8,591 nucleotides of DNA from Bacillota bacterium (GTDB lineage Bacteria; Bacillota; Clostridia; Oscillospirales; Acutalibacteraceae), in NCBI GenBank assembly GCA_023415895.1, contig JAEZJA010000049.1, positions 1-8,591 on the forward strand. The letters run 5' to 3'. Position numbers and translations under genes: made by a program. The notes beneath the pieces are model-generated. The model made no database searches and was not told the DNA's origin. It saw nothing but the letters and a program-made list of their open reading frames with translations. Below, one piece after another: positions 1 through 5,990 of this stretch. The number at the start of each line of letters is the position of its first letter. The first letter of the stretch is position 1.

Positions 1-337
1 CCTCGGTAATGTTGCGCATAACATTAAAATGAGGAAAAAGATTGAAATTCTGAAACACCAAACCGAATTTACGGCGAATTTGCCCCAGCACGGGAGCGGG
101 GCTGTAAACGGCCCGGCCATCCTCCCCATTTTCCGCCATCAGCAGATCCCCGTAGGCGATATGCCCCGCATCCACACGCTCGAGCAGTGTAACACAGCGC
201 AGCAGCGTCGATTTACCCGACCCGGACGGGCCGATCACGGACAATACCTCTCCTTTTTCCACGCTGAACGAAATGTCACGCAGCACTTCGTTTCCGTCAA
301 AGCCTTTTTGCAGATTGTTGGCAACCAGTACACTCAC
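1..337 (-). CDS. Polar amino acid ABC transporter, ATP-binding protein (N-terminal part)
   Basis: This is the cytoplasmic ATPase that would drive the importer encoded by the two genes upstream of it on the minus strand. The first 112 residues are visible and the rest lies beyond the left edge. The Walker A motif GPSGSGKST is at about residues 36-44, and the Q-loop FQNFNLFPH is near residue 96-104. The FQxFNLFPH form is characteristic of the GlnQ/HisP group of polar amino acid transporters. The Walker B, signature and H-loop motifs are not in the window. The start is GTG at 337. A good AGGAGA site lies 6-8 bases upstream and overlaps the stop of the permease, which ends 15 bp before, so the two are probably translationally coupled. 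The substrate cannot be read from this subunit. The family is certain; the exact amino acid is not. Confidence 0.95.
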   Translation of the reverse strand, partial: MSVLVANNLQKGFDGNEVLRDISFSVEKGEVLSVIGPSGSGKSTLLRCVTLLERVDAGHIAYGDLLMAENGEDGRAVYSPAPVLGQIRRKFGLVFQNFNLFPHFNVMRNITE

Positions 338-352
338 GAAACAGTTCTCCTT

Positions 353-991
353 TCAGCGATAGTAGCCCAATTTCTTTTCCGCCAATGAAAAGCCCTTGGA
401 GACCACGGCATTCATGATTAAATAAAAGATACCGGCCACAACAATGGGAATGATGGACACGGATTTGGAGGTGATCTTCTGTGCGAGGCTGGCAATCTCC
501 ACCACGCCAATGATCTGTGCGAGCGAGGTATCCTTGACAAGGGTCATAAATTCATTGCCCATGGCAGGCAATATCTTTTTGACGACTTGCGGCAGCACAA
601 TGTGAAAGAAGGTCTGTGTTTTGGAAAAGCCCAGAACATCCGAAGCCTCATGCTGTCCAACCGGAATACTCTCGATGCCGCCGCGGTATATTTCGGCAAA
701 ATAGGCCGCATAATTTAGCGAGAAGGCAACGATCGCCACCAGCAGCCGGTTGTTGCTGATATTCAGACCATACCAGAAGAAAATCAACTGCAGCATCAGC
801 GGTGTTCCCCGCATGATCAGCAGATAAAACCGGGTGACGTATTGCAGCGGCTTGAAGCGTGACATGCGGCCAAAGGCAAACACCCAGCCCAGCGGCAACG
901 AAAACACGAGCGTGAGCGCGAAAAGCTCCAGCGTAGTCACCGAAGTCATGAGCATACGTTGTATTACATTGACAATACCATCCCAAGACAT
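353..991 (-). CDS. Polar amino acid ABC transporter permease (HisM/GlnP family)
   Basis: This is the membrane channel subunit of the amino acid importer, 212 residues, a usual length for the family. The N-terminus has the typical first helix (residues 15-40) followed by the conserved RGTPLMLQL motif at 61-69. The cytoplasmic EAA loop that docks on the ATPase is at about 114-135. It reads HEASDVLG...IVLPQ, with E115, G121 and the terminal LP in place; the third position of the EAA triplet is Ser. Further hydrophobic segments follow at about 84-100 and 177-198. The ATG start at 991 is preceded by GAGGGG at good spacing. The gene lies 107 bp downstream of the binding-protein gene, separated by a hairpin, and 15 bp upstream of the ATPase gene. 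With only one permease in the operon, the transporter is probably a permease homodimer. The family is secure; the substrate is not. Confidence 0.96.
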   Translation of the reverse strand: MSWDGIVNVIQRMLMTSVTTLELFALTLVFSLPLGWVFAFGRMSRFKPLQYVTRFYLLIMRGTPLMLQLIFFWYGLNISNNRLLVAIVAFSLNYAAYFAEIYRGGIESIPVGQHEASDVLGFSKTQTFFHIVLPQVVKKILPAMGNEFMTLVKDTSLAQIIGVVEIASLAQKITSKSVSIIPIVVAGIFYLIMNAVVSKGFSLAEKKLGYYR

Positions 992-1035
992 AGATTACCC
1001 CTCAACCATTCTTCAATCCACACAATTGAAACGCC

Positions 1036-1068
1036 GAATAAGAGCCGGCATAACGCCAGCTCTTATTC
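1036..1068 (-). promoter_or_regulatory. Intercistronic hairpin between binding-protein and permease genes
   Basis: Positions 1036-1045 pair perfectly with 1059-1068 (10 bp, GAATAAGAGC with its complement). After a C/A mismatch, three more pairs (GGC/GCC) close a 5-base loop. No run of T follows on the minus strand, so it is not a full intrinsic terminator. Hairpins at this place in ABC importer operons commonly protect the upstream message or partly terminate it, so that the binding protein is made in excess over the membrane subunits. That role is inferred here. Confidence 0.7.
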
Positions 1069-1098
1069 TTCATTCTCGGCTATTTCGGCAATTGGCTT

Positions 1099-1968
1099 TT
1101 ATTTCTCTTGCGCTTTATTGGCGACAGCATTCAATTCGGACAGGTGCGCTATGTAATAGCGGGCAACGACCTCATCCATGATCACCGCATCGCCGGTGCC
1201 TTTACTGAGCTCGTAGAGTGCCAATACGTTGTTAGCCACCTCGACGGATTCGGCAATGGTATTCTTAACCTCGGAGCCTTCCAGTGCATCCACGGCGGTA
1301 GAACCGGCTTGCAGCACAACGTGCTTATCCTTGAGATCGGTCAGCTTGGAGATGCCTTCTTTTTTCAGGGATACGACTACCTGGCGGTTATCCATATACG
1401 GCTCGCTCAGATTCATGGCTGCCTTGCGTTCATCCGAAACCGACATGCCATTCCAGATGCAGTCGATCTTGCCGCCGTTGAGTTCAAATTCCTTGCTGTC
1501 CCAATCAATGGGCTCCAGCTTCAGTTCAACACCCATCCGTTTACATACTTCACGCGCTAAGTCGATGTCATAACCGATAATCGTACCGTCATCGTCCTGA
1601 TAGCCCATTGGCGGGAAGGAATCGTCCAAACCGAGAATCAGCACGCCTTTATCCTTGATCTTTTGCAGTGAGTCGTCCGTACTGTTGGAAGCCGTAAAGC
1701 TGTCCGGAACCGTGGACGTATCCTTGCCAAACCAGGTCTTGGTGATCTCGGCCAGCTTGCCGTCCTTTTTCATTTCACAAAGGGTCTTTTGAACCTCGTC
1801 GCGCAGTGACTGATCCGCCTTGCGGAAACCAATCGCATACTCTTCGTTGGATAGTTCTTCGTCCAGCACTACATACTCGGCCTTTGCTGCACCCTGTCCG
1901 GCACCGCAGGCACTCAGCAGTGTCAACGCCATCAGAGCGGCCGTAACCACTGACAATACTTTTTTCAA
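1099..1968 (-). CDS. Amino acid ABC transporter substrate-binding lipoprotein, apparently circularly permuted
   Basis: This is the extracytoplasmic, membrane-tethered ligand-capture protein of the importer (bacterial solute-binding family 3). I place the start at TTG 1968. AAGGGG sits 7 bases upstream, and the product opens M-KKVLSVVTAAL with lipobox LSAC and Cys21. A GTG at 1977, three codons earlier, overlaps that ribosome site and is less likely. In 1968-based numbering, residues 31-87 (YVVLDEELSNEEYAIGFRK...LRDEVQ...KTWFGKD) match what is normally the C-terminal end of this family. A Ser/Thr-rich linker (about 88-99) follows, then the family's usual beginning (SLQKIKDKGVLILGLDDSFPPMGY, here split as SLQKIKDKG and VLILGLDDSFPPMGY). 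The ligand-site Arg181 (DERKAAMNL), the QAGSTA loop (220-225) and Asp265 (GDAVIMDE) are present. The protein stops about 15 residues after ARYYI, just where the moved segment would normally follow. The total of 289 residues is normal. The substrate is probably a polar amino acid. Confidence 0.93.
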   Translation of the reverse strand: MKKVLSVVTAALMALTLLSACGAGQGAAKAEYVVLDEELSNEEYAIGFRKADQSLRDEVQKTLCEMKKDGKLAEITKTWFGKDTSTVPDSFTASNSTDDSLQKIKDKGVLILGLDDSFPPMGYQDDDGTIIGYDIDLAREVCKRMGVELKLEPIDWDSKEFELNGGKIDCIWNGMSVSDERKAAMNLSEPYMDNRQVVVSLKKEGISKLTDLKDKHVVLQAGSTAVDALEGSEVKNTIAESVEVANNVLALYELSKGTGDAVIMDEVVARYYIAHLSELNAVANKAQEK

Positions 1969-2016
1969 ACGAAACACCCCTTAAAACATTTGGTAATGGT
2001 TTGTTGCTCAAGAAGC

Positions 2017-2045
2017 ATTGTACACTATCTTGCTAATAAAGTAAA
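2017..2045 (-). promoter_or_regulatory. Sigma-A-type promoter of the amino acid ABC operon
   Basis: Read on the minus strand, the -35 box is TTTACT (2045-2040) and the -10 box is TACAAT (2022-2017), with a 17-bp spacer. Four of six and five of six bases match the consensus. It would start transcription about 40 bases before the binding-protein gene. No operator palindrome is evident; the short GGTAATG repeats around 1992 and 2047 are too brief to call. Confidence 0.65.
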
Positions 2046-2190
2046 GTGGTAATGCAGAGATTATCCTTTATTAACAGATACACAATGGATTAACGAGATA
2101 TCTTATCAAGAAATGAACATAACCGTGGTGAGATGACGGATAATCCCTATTGAAATCAACGATATTTCCCCGTGTGTTTCGGTTTTTTCG

Positions 2191-2219
2191 TTGTGAAATG
2201 CTGGACGTTCGTGTATACT
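2191..2219 (+). promoter_or_regulatory. Sigma-A-type promoter of the aldehyde dehydrogenase gene
   Basis: The -35 box TTGTGA (2191-2196) and the -10 box TATACT (2214-2219) are separated by exactly 17 bp, with four of six and five of six consensus matches. The expected start is near 2226, giving an untranslated leader of about 100 nt. The rest of the divergent intergenic stretch (2046-2190) is AT-rich, and I see no gene in it. Confidence 0.65.
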
Positions 2220-2225
2220 AGAGAG

Positions 2226-2325
2226 GATAAATCTCCGAGGGTGATTCAAAGCTCGGAAGCTATCGCCGGAATACCATCAGAGCATTAGCCAACAACGATA
2301 TTGTTTATGAAAAAGGCGGGATACG
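2226..2325 (+). other. Untranslated leader of the aldehyde dehydrogenase mRNA
   Basis: About 100 bases separate the predicted transcription start from the ATG at 2326. A 6-bp perfect stem, TCCGAG (2234-2239) with CTCGGA (2252-2257), is visible. It competes with a weaker GAGA/TCTC pairing (2221-2224 with 2232-2235). The ribosome site is the imperfect AGGCGGG just before 2320. I do not recognise a known riboswitch or T-box, so a regulatory role is only possible. Confidence 0.3.
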
Positions 2326-3693
2326 ATGGATCTTCAACGTCTGGTTCAAAAGCAGCATGCTTATTTTCAAACCGGAAAAACCTTGCCCGTGCCCTTTCGT
2401 CTGGAGCAGCTTCGCCGTCTCAAGCTGCTGCTCAAGGCACGGGAACCCGATCTATTGAAAGCGCTTCAGGCAGATCTGAACAAAAGTGCCTTTGAAGGCT
2501 ACGCCACCGAGCTGGGGATGGTGCATGAAGAACTCAATACCGCCATCCGCCAAGTCGAATGCTGGGCGCAGCCGCGCAAAGTGCGCCTCTCCCCTCTCCA
2601 TTTTCCGGCGTCTGGTGAAATTCTTCCCGAGCCTTACGGTGTAGCCCTGATCATTTCCCCTTGGAATTACCCGATTCAGCTGACGCTCAATCCGCTGATT
2701 TCAGCCATTGCGGCAGGCAACTGTGCGGTTGTTAAGCCCTCCGCCTATGCGCCGCATGTCTCCCATGCCTTAGCGCAGCTGCTGAGTGAATTGTATCCTC
2801 CCTGCTATGTGGCGGTTGTGGAGGGTGGGCGTAAGGAAAACGCCGCACTGCTTGAACAACCGTTTGACACCATATTCTTCACGGGCAGTATGGAGGTGGG
2901 CAAGGTGGTCATGGAGGCCGCTTCGCACCATCTGACACCGGTTACGCTCGAACTTGGCGGAAAAAGTCCGGTCATTGTGGACCATACAGCCAATCTTCGT
3001 CTGGCTGCACGCCGCATCCTGTTCGGCAAGACGGTCAACAGCGGTCAGACCTGCGTGGCACCTGATTATGTGCTGGCCGACCGTCGCATCAAAGACAAAC
3101 TCCTTCAAGCCATGCGAATGGAGCTTAAGCGTCTGTGGGGCAGCTCTGCTCTTCATCGCAAAGAATATCCCTGTATTATCAATGAGAAGCATTTTGAGCG
3201 GTTGCTGGGACTTATGAAGAATGAGCACGCTGCCATCGGCGGCAGTTATGACCGCTCCACGCGTCGTATCGAGCCGACCGTACTGGACGAAGTCACCTTT
3301 CTTTCTCCTGTTATGCAGGAGGAAATTTTCGGGCCCTTGTTGCCCGTCATTGCCTATGATCAGCTGGGTGACGCGCTTGCCGAAATAATCAAGCGTCCCA
3401 AACCATTGGCTCTCTACCTTTTCACGAACGATAAGGCGACCGAACGGGCTGTGCTGGAGCATGTGTCCTTCGGGGGTGGTTGTGTTAACGATACGTTGAT
3501 GCATCTGGTTTCCACCAAAATGCCCTTCGGCGGCGTGGGCGGCAGCGGCATGGGACAGTATCACGGAAAATATGGCTTCGATACCTTCAGCCATTACAAG
3601 AGCATTGTCCACAAAAGCACGGCTCTTGATGTGCCGCTGCGCTATCCACCCTATCAGGGTAAATTGTGGCTTGCCAAACGCTTTCTTGGGTGA
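2326..3693 (+). CDS. NAD(P)-dependent aldehyde dehydrogenase, class-3-like
   Basis: This enzyme oxidises an aldehyde to the carboxylic acid with NAD(P)+, probably in the cytoplasm. At 455 residues, lacking the longer N-terminus of the ~500-residue ALDH1/2 group, and with a basic C-terminal tail (KLWLAKRFLG), it resembles the class-3/fatty-aldehyde dehydrogenase branch (YwdH-like in Bacillus). All key motifs are intact: PWNYP with Asn114, VKPS with Lys137, FTGS at 185-188, LELGGKSP with general base Glu209, GQTC with nucleophile Cys243, and EEIFGP at 332-337. The PFGGVGGSGMGQYHGKYGF motif near 400-418 is also class-3-like. The ATG at 2326 follows a weak AGGCGGG site. The gene is monocistronic, with its own promoter and a terminator 28 bp after the stop. 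Nearby genes give no clue to the aldehyde; detoxification of medium or long-chain aldehydes is a family-based guess. Confidence 0.95.
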   Translation: MDLQRLVQKQHAYFQTGKTLPVPFRLEQLRRLKLLLKAREPDLLKALQADLNKSAFEGYATELGMVHEELNTAIRQVECWAQPRKVRLSPLHFPASGEILPEPYGVALIISPWNYPIQLTLNPLISAIAAGNCAVVKPSAYAPHVSHALAQLLSELYPPCYVAVVEGGRKENAALLEQPFDTIFFTGSMEVGKVVMEAASHHLTPVTLELGGKSPVIVDHTANLRLAARRILFGKTVNSGQTCVAPDYVLADRRIKDKLLQAMRMELKRLWGSSALHRKEYPCIINEKHFERLLGLMKNEHAAIGGSYDRSTRRIEPTVLDEVTFLSPVMQEEIFGPLLPVIAYDQLGDALAEIIKRPKPLALYLFTNDKATERAVLEHVSFGGGCVNDTLMHLVSTKMPFGGVGGSGMGQYHGKYGFDTFSHYKSIVHKSTALDVPLRYPPYQGKLWLAKRFLG

Positions 3694-3720
3694 CAATCGG
3701 CTGCTATAGTAATCAGAAAT

Positions 3721-3755
3721 AAAACTCCACCGGCTTCTGAAGCCGGTGGAGTTTT
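3721..3755. terminator. Bidirectional intrinsic terminator between convergent genes
   Basis: Positions 3721-3736 pair without a mismatch to 3740-3755 (16 bp) around a 3-base loop. The GC-rich core CTCCACCGGCTT is flanked by AAAA on the left and TTTT on the right, so each strand ends in a U-tract. It serves the aldehyde dehydrogenase from the left and the acetyltransferase from the right. Confidence 0.93.
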
Positions 3756-3826
3756 ATAGATCGGTTTATTGTTGCGCAGGGAAGCAGATCTTTTGAAATG
3801 CGGAATATGTTCGTTTTGTTTATCTC

Positions 3827-4333
3827 TTATGGCCTGATAAGCGCGTACATTTTCATGTCCACAACTTGTCCGTTTTTGACTGCATTGCTTTTGAGCACAC
3901 CTTCGAAAACAAACCCGTTCTTCTCAAGAATTCGGCACGAGGCGACATTATAGGCAAACGGCTCGGCGAAAATCCGAACAATATCGGTATGTTCAAAAAT
4001 GTACTTGCAGGTCTGCCGGATGGCCTCTGTTCCGAGTCCTTGCCCCCAATACGGCTCTGCCACATAATACCCTATTTCCGCAGTGCGCGCGTGAATATTC
4101 TCTTTTCGGAACACGCCGATACTCCCCACGACTTTATCATTGACCGTAATTGCAAATGCATAGGTGGTTTTTTTATCTGCCTGAAGCATAGCGGTGATAA
4201 AATTCTCAGCATCTTTTTCCGTGTACGGATAGGGCAAGCCATCTCTCAGATTATCGTGTATTTTTTTGTTGTTCAAAGCCGCTGCAAGGTCAGAGGCATC
4301 TTCCGCTCTCCAGTTACGAATACTGCACTCCAT
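3827..4333 (-). CDS. GNAT-family N-acetyltransferase (RimJ/RimL type)
   Basis: This enzyme transfers an acetyl group from acetyl-CoA to an amine, probably a protein N-terminus or a small molecule. It has 168 residues, typical of the RimJ/RimL branch. The N-terminus CSIRNWRAEDASDLAAALNN is the usual first strand and helix. The acetyl-CoA pyrophosphate loop is YWGQGLGTEA at about 95-104. The late motif NVASCRILEKNGFVFEGVLK at about 129-148 is the family's conserved C-terminal signature. I chose the ATG at 4333, with AAAGGTG 6 bases upstream. A GTG three codons earlier overlaps that ribosome site. The gene is alone, with its own promoter, and converges on the terminator at 3721-3755. RimJ/RimL-like proteins include ribosomal-protein modifiers, antibiotic-tailoring enzymes and many unknowns, so the substrate is not assigned. 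Confidence 0.93.
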   Translation of the reverse strand: MECSIRNWRAEDASDLAAALNNKKIHDNLRDGLPYPYTEKDAENFITAMLQADKKTTYAFAITVNDKVVGSIGVFRKENIHARTAEIGYYVAEPYWGQGLGTEAIRQTCKYIFEHTDIVRIFAEPFAYNVASCRILEKNGFVFEGVLKSNAVKNGQVVDMKMYALIRP

Positions 4334-4390
4334 CGTTATCACCTTTCGTCAAGCAGGATGATCCTGTCGTATTACGCAAGCTTATAGTAA

Positions 4391-4419
4391 AGTATACCAT
4401 ATTGCTGCATCTTTGGCAA
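4391..4419 (-). promoter_or_regulatory. Extended -10 promoter of the acetyltransferase gene
   Basis: On the minus strand the -35 box is TTGCCA (4419-4414) and the -10 box is TATACT (4396-4391), each matching five of six consensus bases. The spacer is 17 bp and a TGG extended -10 precedes the -10 box. It is one of the best promoters in the window. A short palindrome CAGGATGATCCTG (4354-4366) lies in the leader between it and the start codon; its role is unknown. Confidence 0.75.
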
Positions 4420-4525
4420 ACGGGGAATGTACGCATAAGCATTCTATCCCCATGTGGGTCTGCCAATTTTGCTTCATGATTTTCCTAACTATTATAACTA
4501 AAAGATGCTCATTTCTGCAAGACAA

Positions 4526-4554
4526 TTGATTTTTCTCACTATATATGCTAGATT
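4526..4554 (+). promoter_or_regulatory. Probable promoter of the trkA-trkH operon
   Basis: TTGATT (4526-4531) and TAGATT (4549-4554) are 17 bp apart, with a TGC extended -10 element before the -10 box. An alternative pair, TTGCTT (4469-4474) and TATAAC (4493-4498) with an 18-bp spacer, lies upstream. Either would be divergent from the acetyltransferase promoter. An imperfect hairpin at 4422-4451 lies between the two divergent promoters. Confidence 0.5.
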
Positions 4555-4589
4555 TAGGTTTAGGGATTCATAAAATTAAAAAATGATAG

Positions 4590-5990
4590 ATGAATGGGGA
4601 TAATCAGTTCGTGCACATCGTTATTGTAGGGATGGGGAAAATCGGTTACATACTGACCACACAGCTGTGTCAGGAAGGACACCATGTTGTGGTGGTCGAT
4701 AAAAACATGGAAGTTCTGCAAAATGTGCAAAACAAACTGGATGTTGCTACGGTAGCAGGCAACGGTGCGGCTGTCGAGGTTCAACAGGAAGCCAATGTCG
4801 CCGATGCCGATCTGTTGATTGCCGTCACCGCCAGTGACGAAGTGAATCTGCTTTGCAGCATGGTCGCCCACGAGTTGGGATGCCGCAGCGTCATTGCCCG
4901 CGTGCGCAATCCGGAATACGATCGACAGATGCAGCTGCTAAACAACGATTTCGGTATTACGTTTTCTTTTAACCCGGAAAAAGCTGCCGCCAACGAAGCG
5001 TTTCATCTGTTGCAATTCCCTTCGTTTTTGAAGCGAGATACCTTCGCCGGTGGCCGAGCCGATATGGTGGAGCTGCTGCTGTCCTCGGGGAGCAGTCTTG
5101 CCGGTAAAAAGCTCTGCCAGCTGGAAGATCTGCTCAAATGCAAGGCGATTGTCTGCGCTGTCGAGCGGGACGGCAATGTTTCAATACCTTCGGGCGATTT
5201 TGAGCTGCATGTCGAGGACAAGCTGACCGTAGCCGCACCTCCTAAGGTGTTGCCTAAGATCGCACGGGCTTTCGGCATGCCGACGATGCGCATCAAGCGC
5301 GTCATGCTCATAGGAGGCAGCAATATTTCCATCTATCTGGCACAATTGCTGGTTGAAAACAAGGTGGATGTCAAGATCATTGAATGCTCTCCCGAACGCT
5401 GCCGCTACCTTGAAGACAAACTGCCGGGTGTTTCCATCATCTGCGGCAACGGTACCGATCAACAGCTTCTTCTGGACGAAGGCATCAAAAACATGGACGC
5501 TGTGGTTTCCTTGACGGGGCTGGATGAAGAAAACTTCATGATTTCGATGTTTGCCAATTACATCGGCGTTCCCAAAACCATCACAAAGAACAATCATATT
5601 GAATACAGTGATTTTTTCCGCGGGACGGGTATTGGCACAATTATCAGTCCCAAACATCTGATAGCCAATATCATTTTGCGATATGTACGCGCTGCGAACG
5701 CGACTAGCGCAGGTAGCATTGACGCACTCTATCGCATTTTGGATGGAAAAGCCGAGGCACTCGGGTTTACCGTACAGGAATCCGGTGATTTTCTCAACAT
5801 ACCACTTGAAGCCCTGCGTTTCCGCAGCAATACGTTAATTGCTCTGATTTTGCGCGATCAGCAAATCATCATTCCGCGCGGCACTGACTGCATGAAAGCC
5901 GGCGATTCAATTATTGTCGTGACGAAAATCGAATATGCCATTTCCGACATCTCCGATTTGTTCGTACGCTCAGAGGGTAACGGCCGATGA
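4590..5990 (+). CDS. trkA: Trk potassium uptake system, NAD-binding regulatory subunit TrkA
   Basis: This cytoplasmic gating ring protein binds NAD(H)/nucleotides and controls the TrkH channel. At 466 residues it has the full TrkA layout of two tandem RCK units (N-C-N-C) rather than the single unit of KtrA. The first Rossmann fold has GMGKIG at 14-19 and acidic Asp37 (VVVVDKN), with AGNGA at 56-60. Its C-domain covers about 150-217. The second Rossmann fold starts near 237 with IGGSNIS and Glu265, then CGNGTD at 285-290; its C-domain is about 375-460. The second glycine motif is degenerate. The ATG at 4590 has no clear ribosome site. GTG at 4611 would give MHIVIVGMGKIG, the family's usual N-terminus, with GGGGA 10 bases upstream, and may be the true start. 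The gene overlaps trkH by 4 bp. Confidence 0.96.
   Translation: MNGDNQFVHIVIVGMGKIGYILTTQLCQEGHHVVVVDKNMEVLQNVQNKLDVATVAGNGAAVEVQQEANVADADLLIAVTASDEVNLLCSMVAHELGCRSVIARVRNPEYDRQMQLLNNDFGITFSFNPEKAAANEAFHLLQFPSFLKRDTFAGGRADMVELLLSSGSSLAGKKLCQLEDLLKCKAIVCAVERDGNVSIPSGDFELHVEDKLTVAAPPKVLPKIARAFGMPTMRIKRVMLIGGSNISIYLAQLLVENKVDVKIIECSPERCRYLEDKLPGVSIICGNGTDQQLLLDEGIKNMDAVVSLTGLDEENFMISMFANYIGVPKTITKNNHIEYSDFFRGTGIGTIISPKHLIANIILRYVRAANATSAGSIDALYRILDGKAEALGFTVQESGDFLNIPLEALRFRSNTLIALILRDQQIIIPRGTDCMKAGDSIIVVTKIEYAISDISDLFVRSEGNGR

Noticed and set aside
1775..2011. ATG-started minus-strand frame overlapping the 5' end of the binding-protein gene
   Set aside because: It is in a different frame from the lipoprotein, lacks a sensible signal peptide or domain, and crosses the ribosome site of the real gene.
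2046..2325. Riboswitch or T-box in the intergenic region before the aldehyde dehydrogenase
   Set aside because: I could not find the conserved core of any riboswitch I know, nor a T-box sequence or specifier arrangement, and no terminator hairpin lies before the start codon.
2770..3696. Long open frame (about 308 codons) on the minus strand opposite the aldehyde dehydrogenase
   Set aside because: It lies fully antisense to a gene with every catalytic motif intact, resembles no protein family and has biased composition. It is a by-product of codon use on the other strand.
3866..4387. Plus-strand open frame of about 173 codons opposite the acetyltransferase
   Set aside because: The minus strand carries clear GNAT motifs, a promoter and a ribosome site. 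The plus frame has none.
5181..5657. Antisense open frame of about 158 codons opposite trkA, and similar ones opposite trkH (6224-6700, 6761-7159)
   Set aside because: No protein pattern is visible and each lies fully inside a confident gene. They are shadows.
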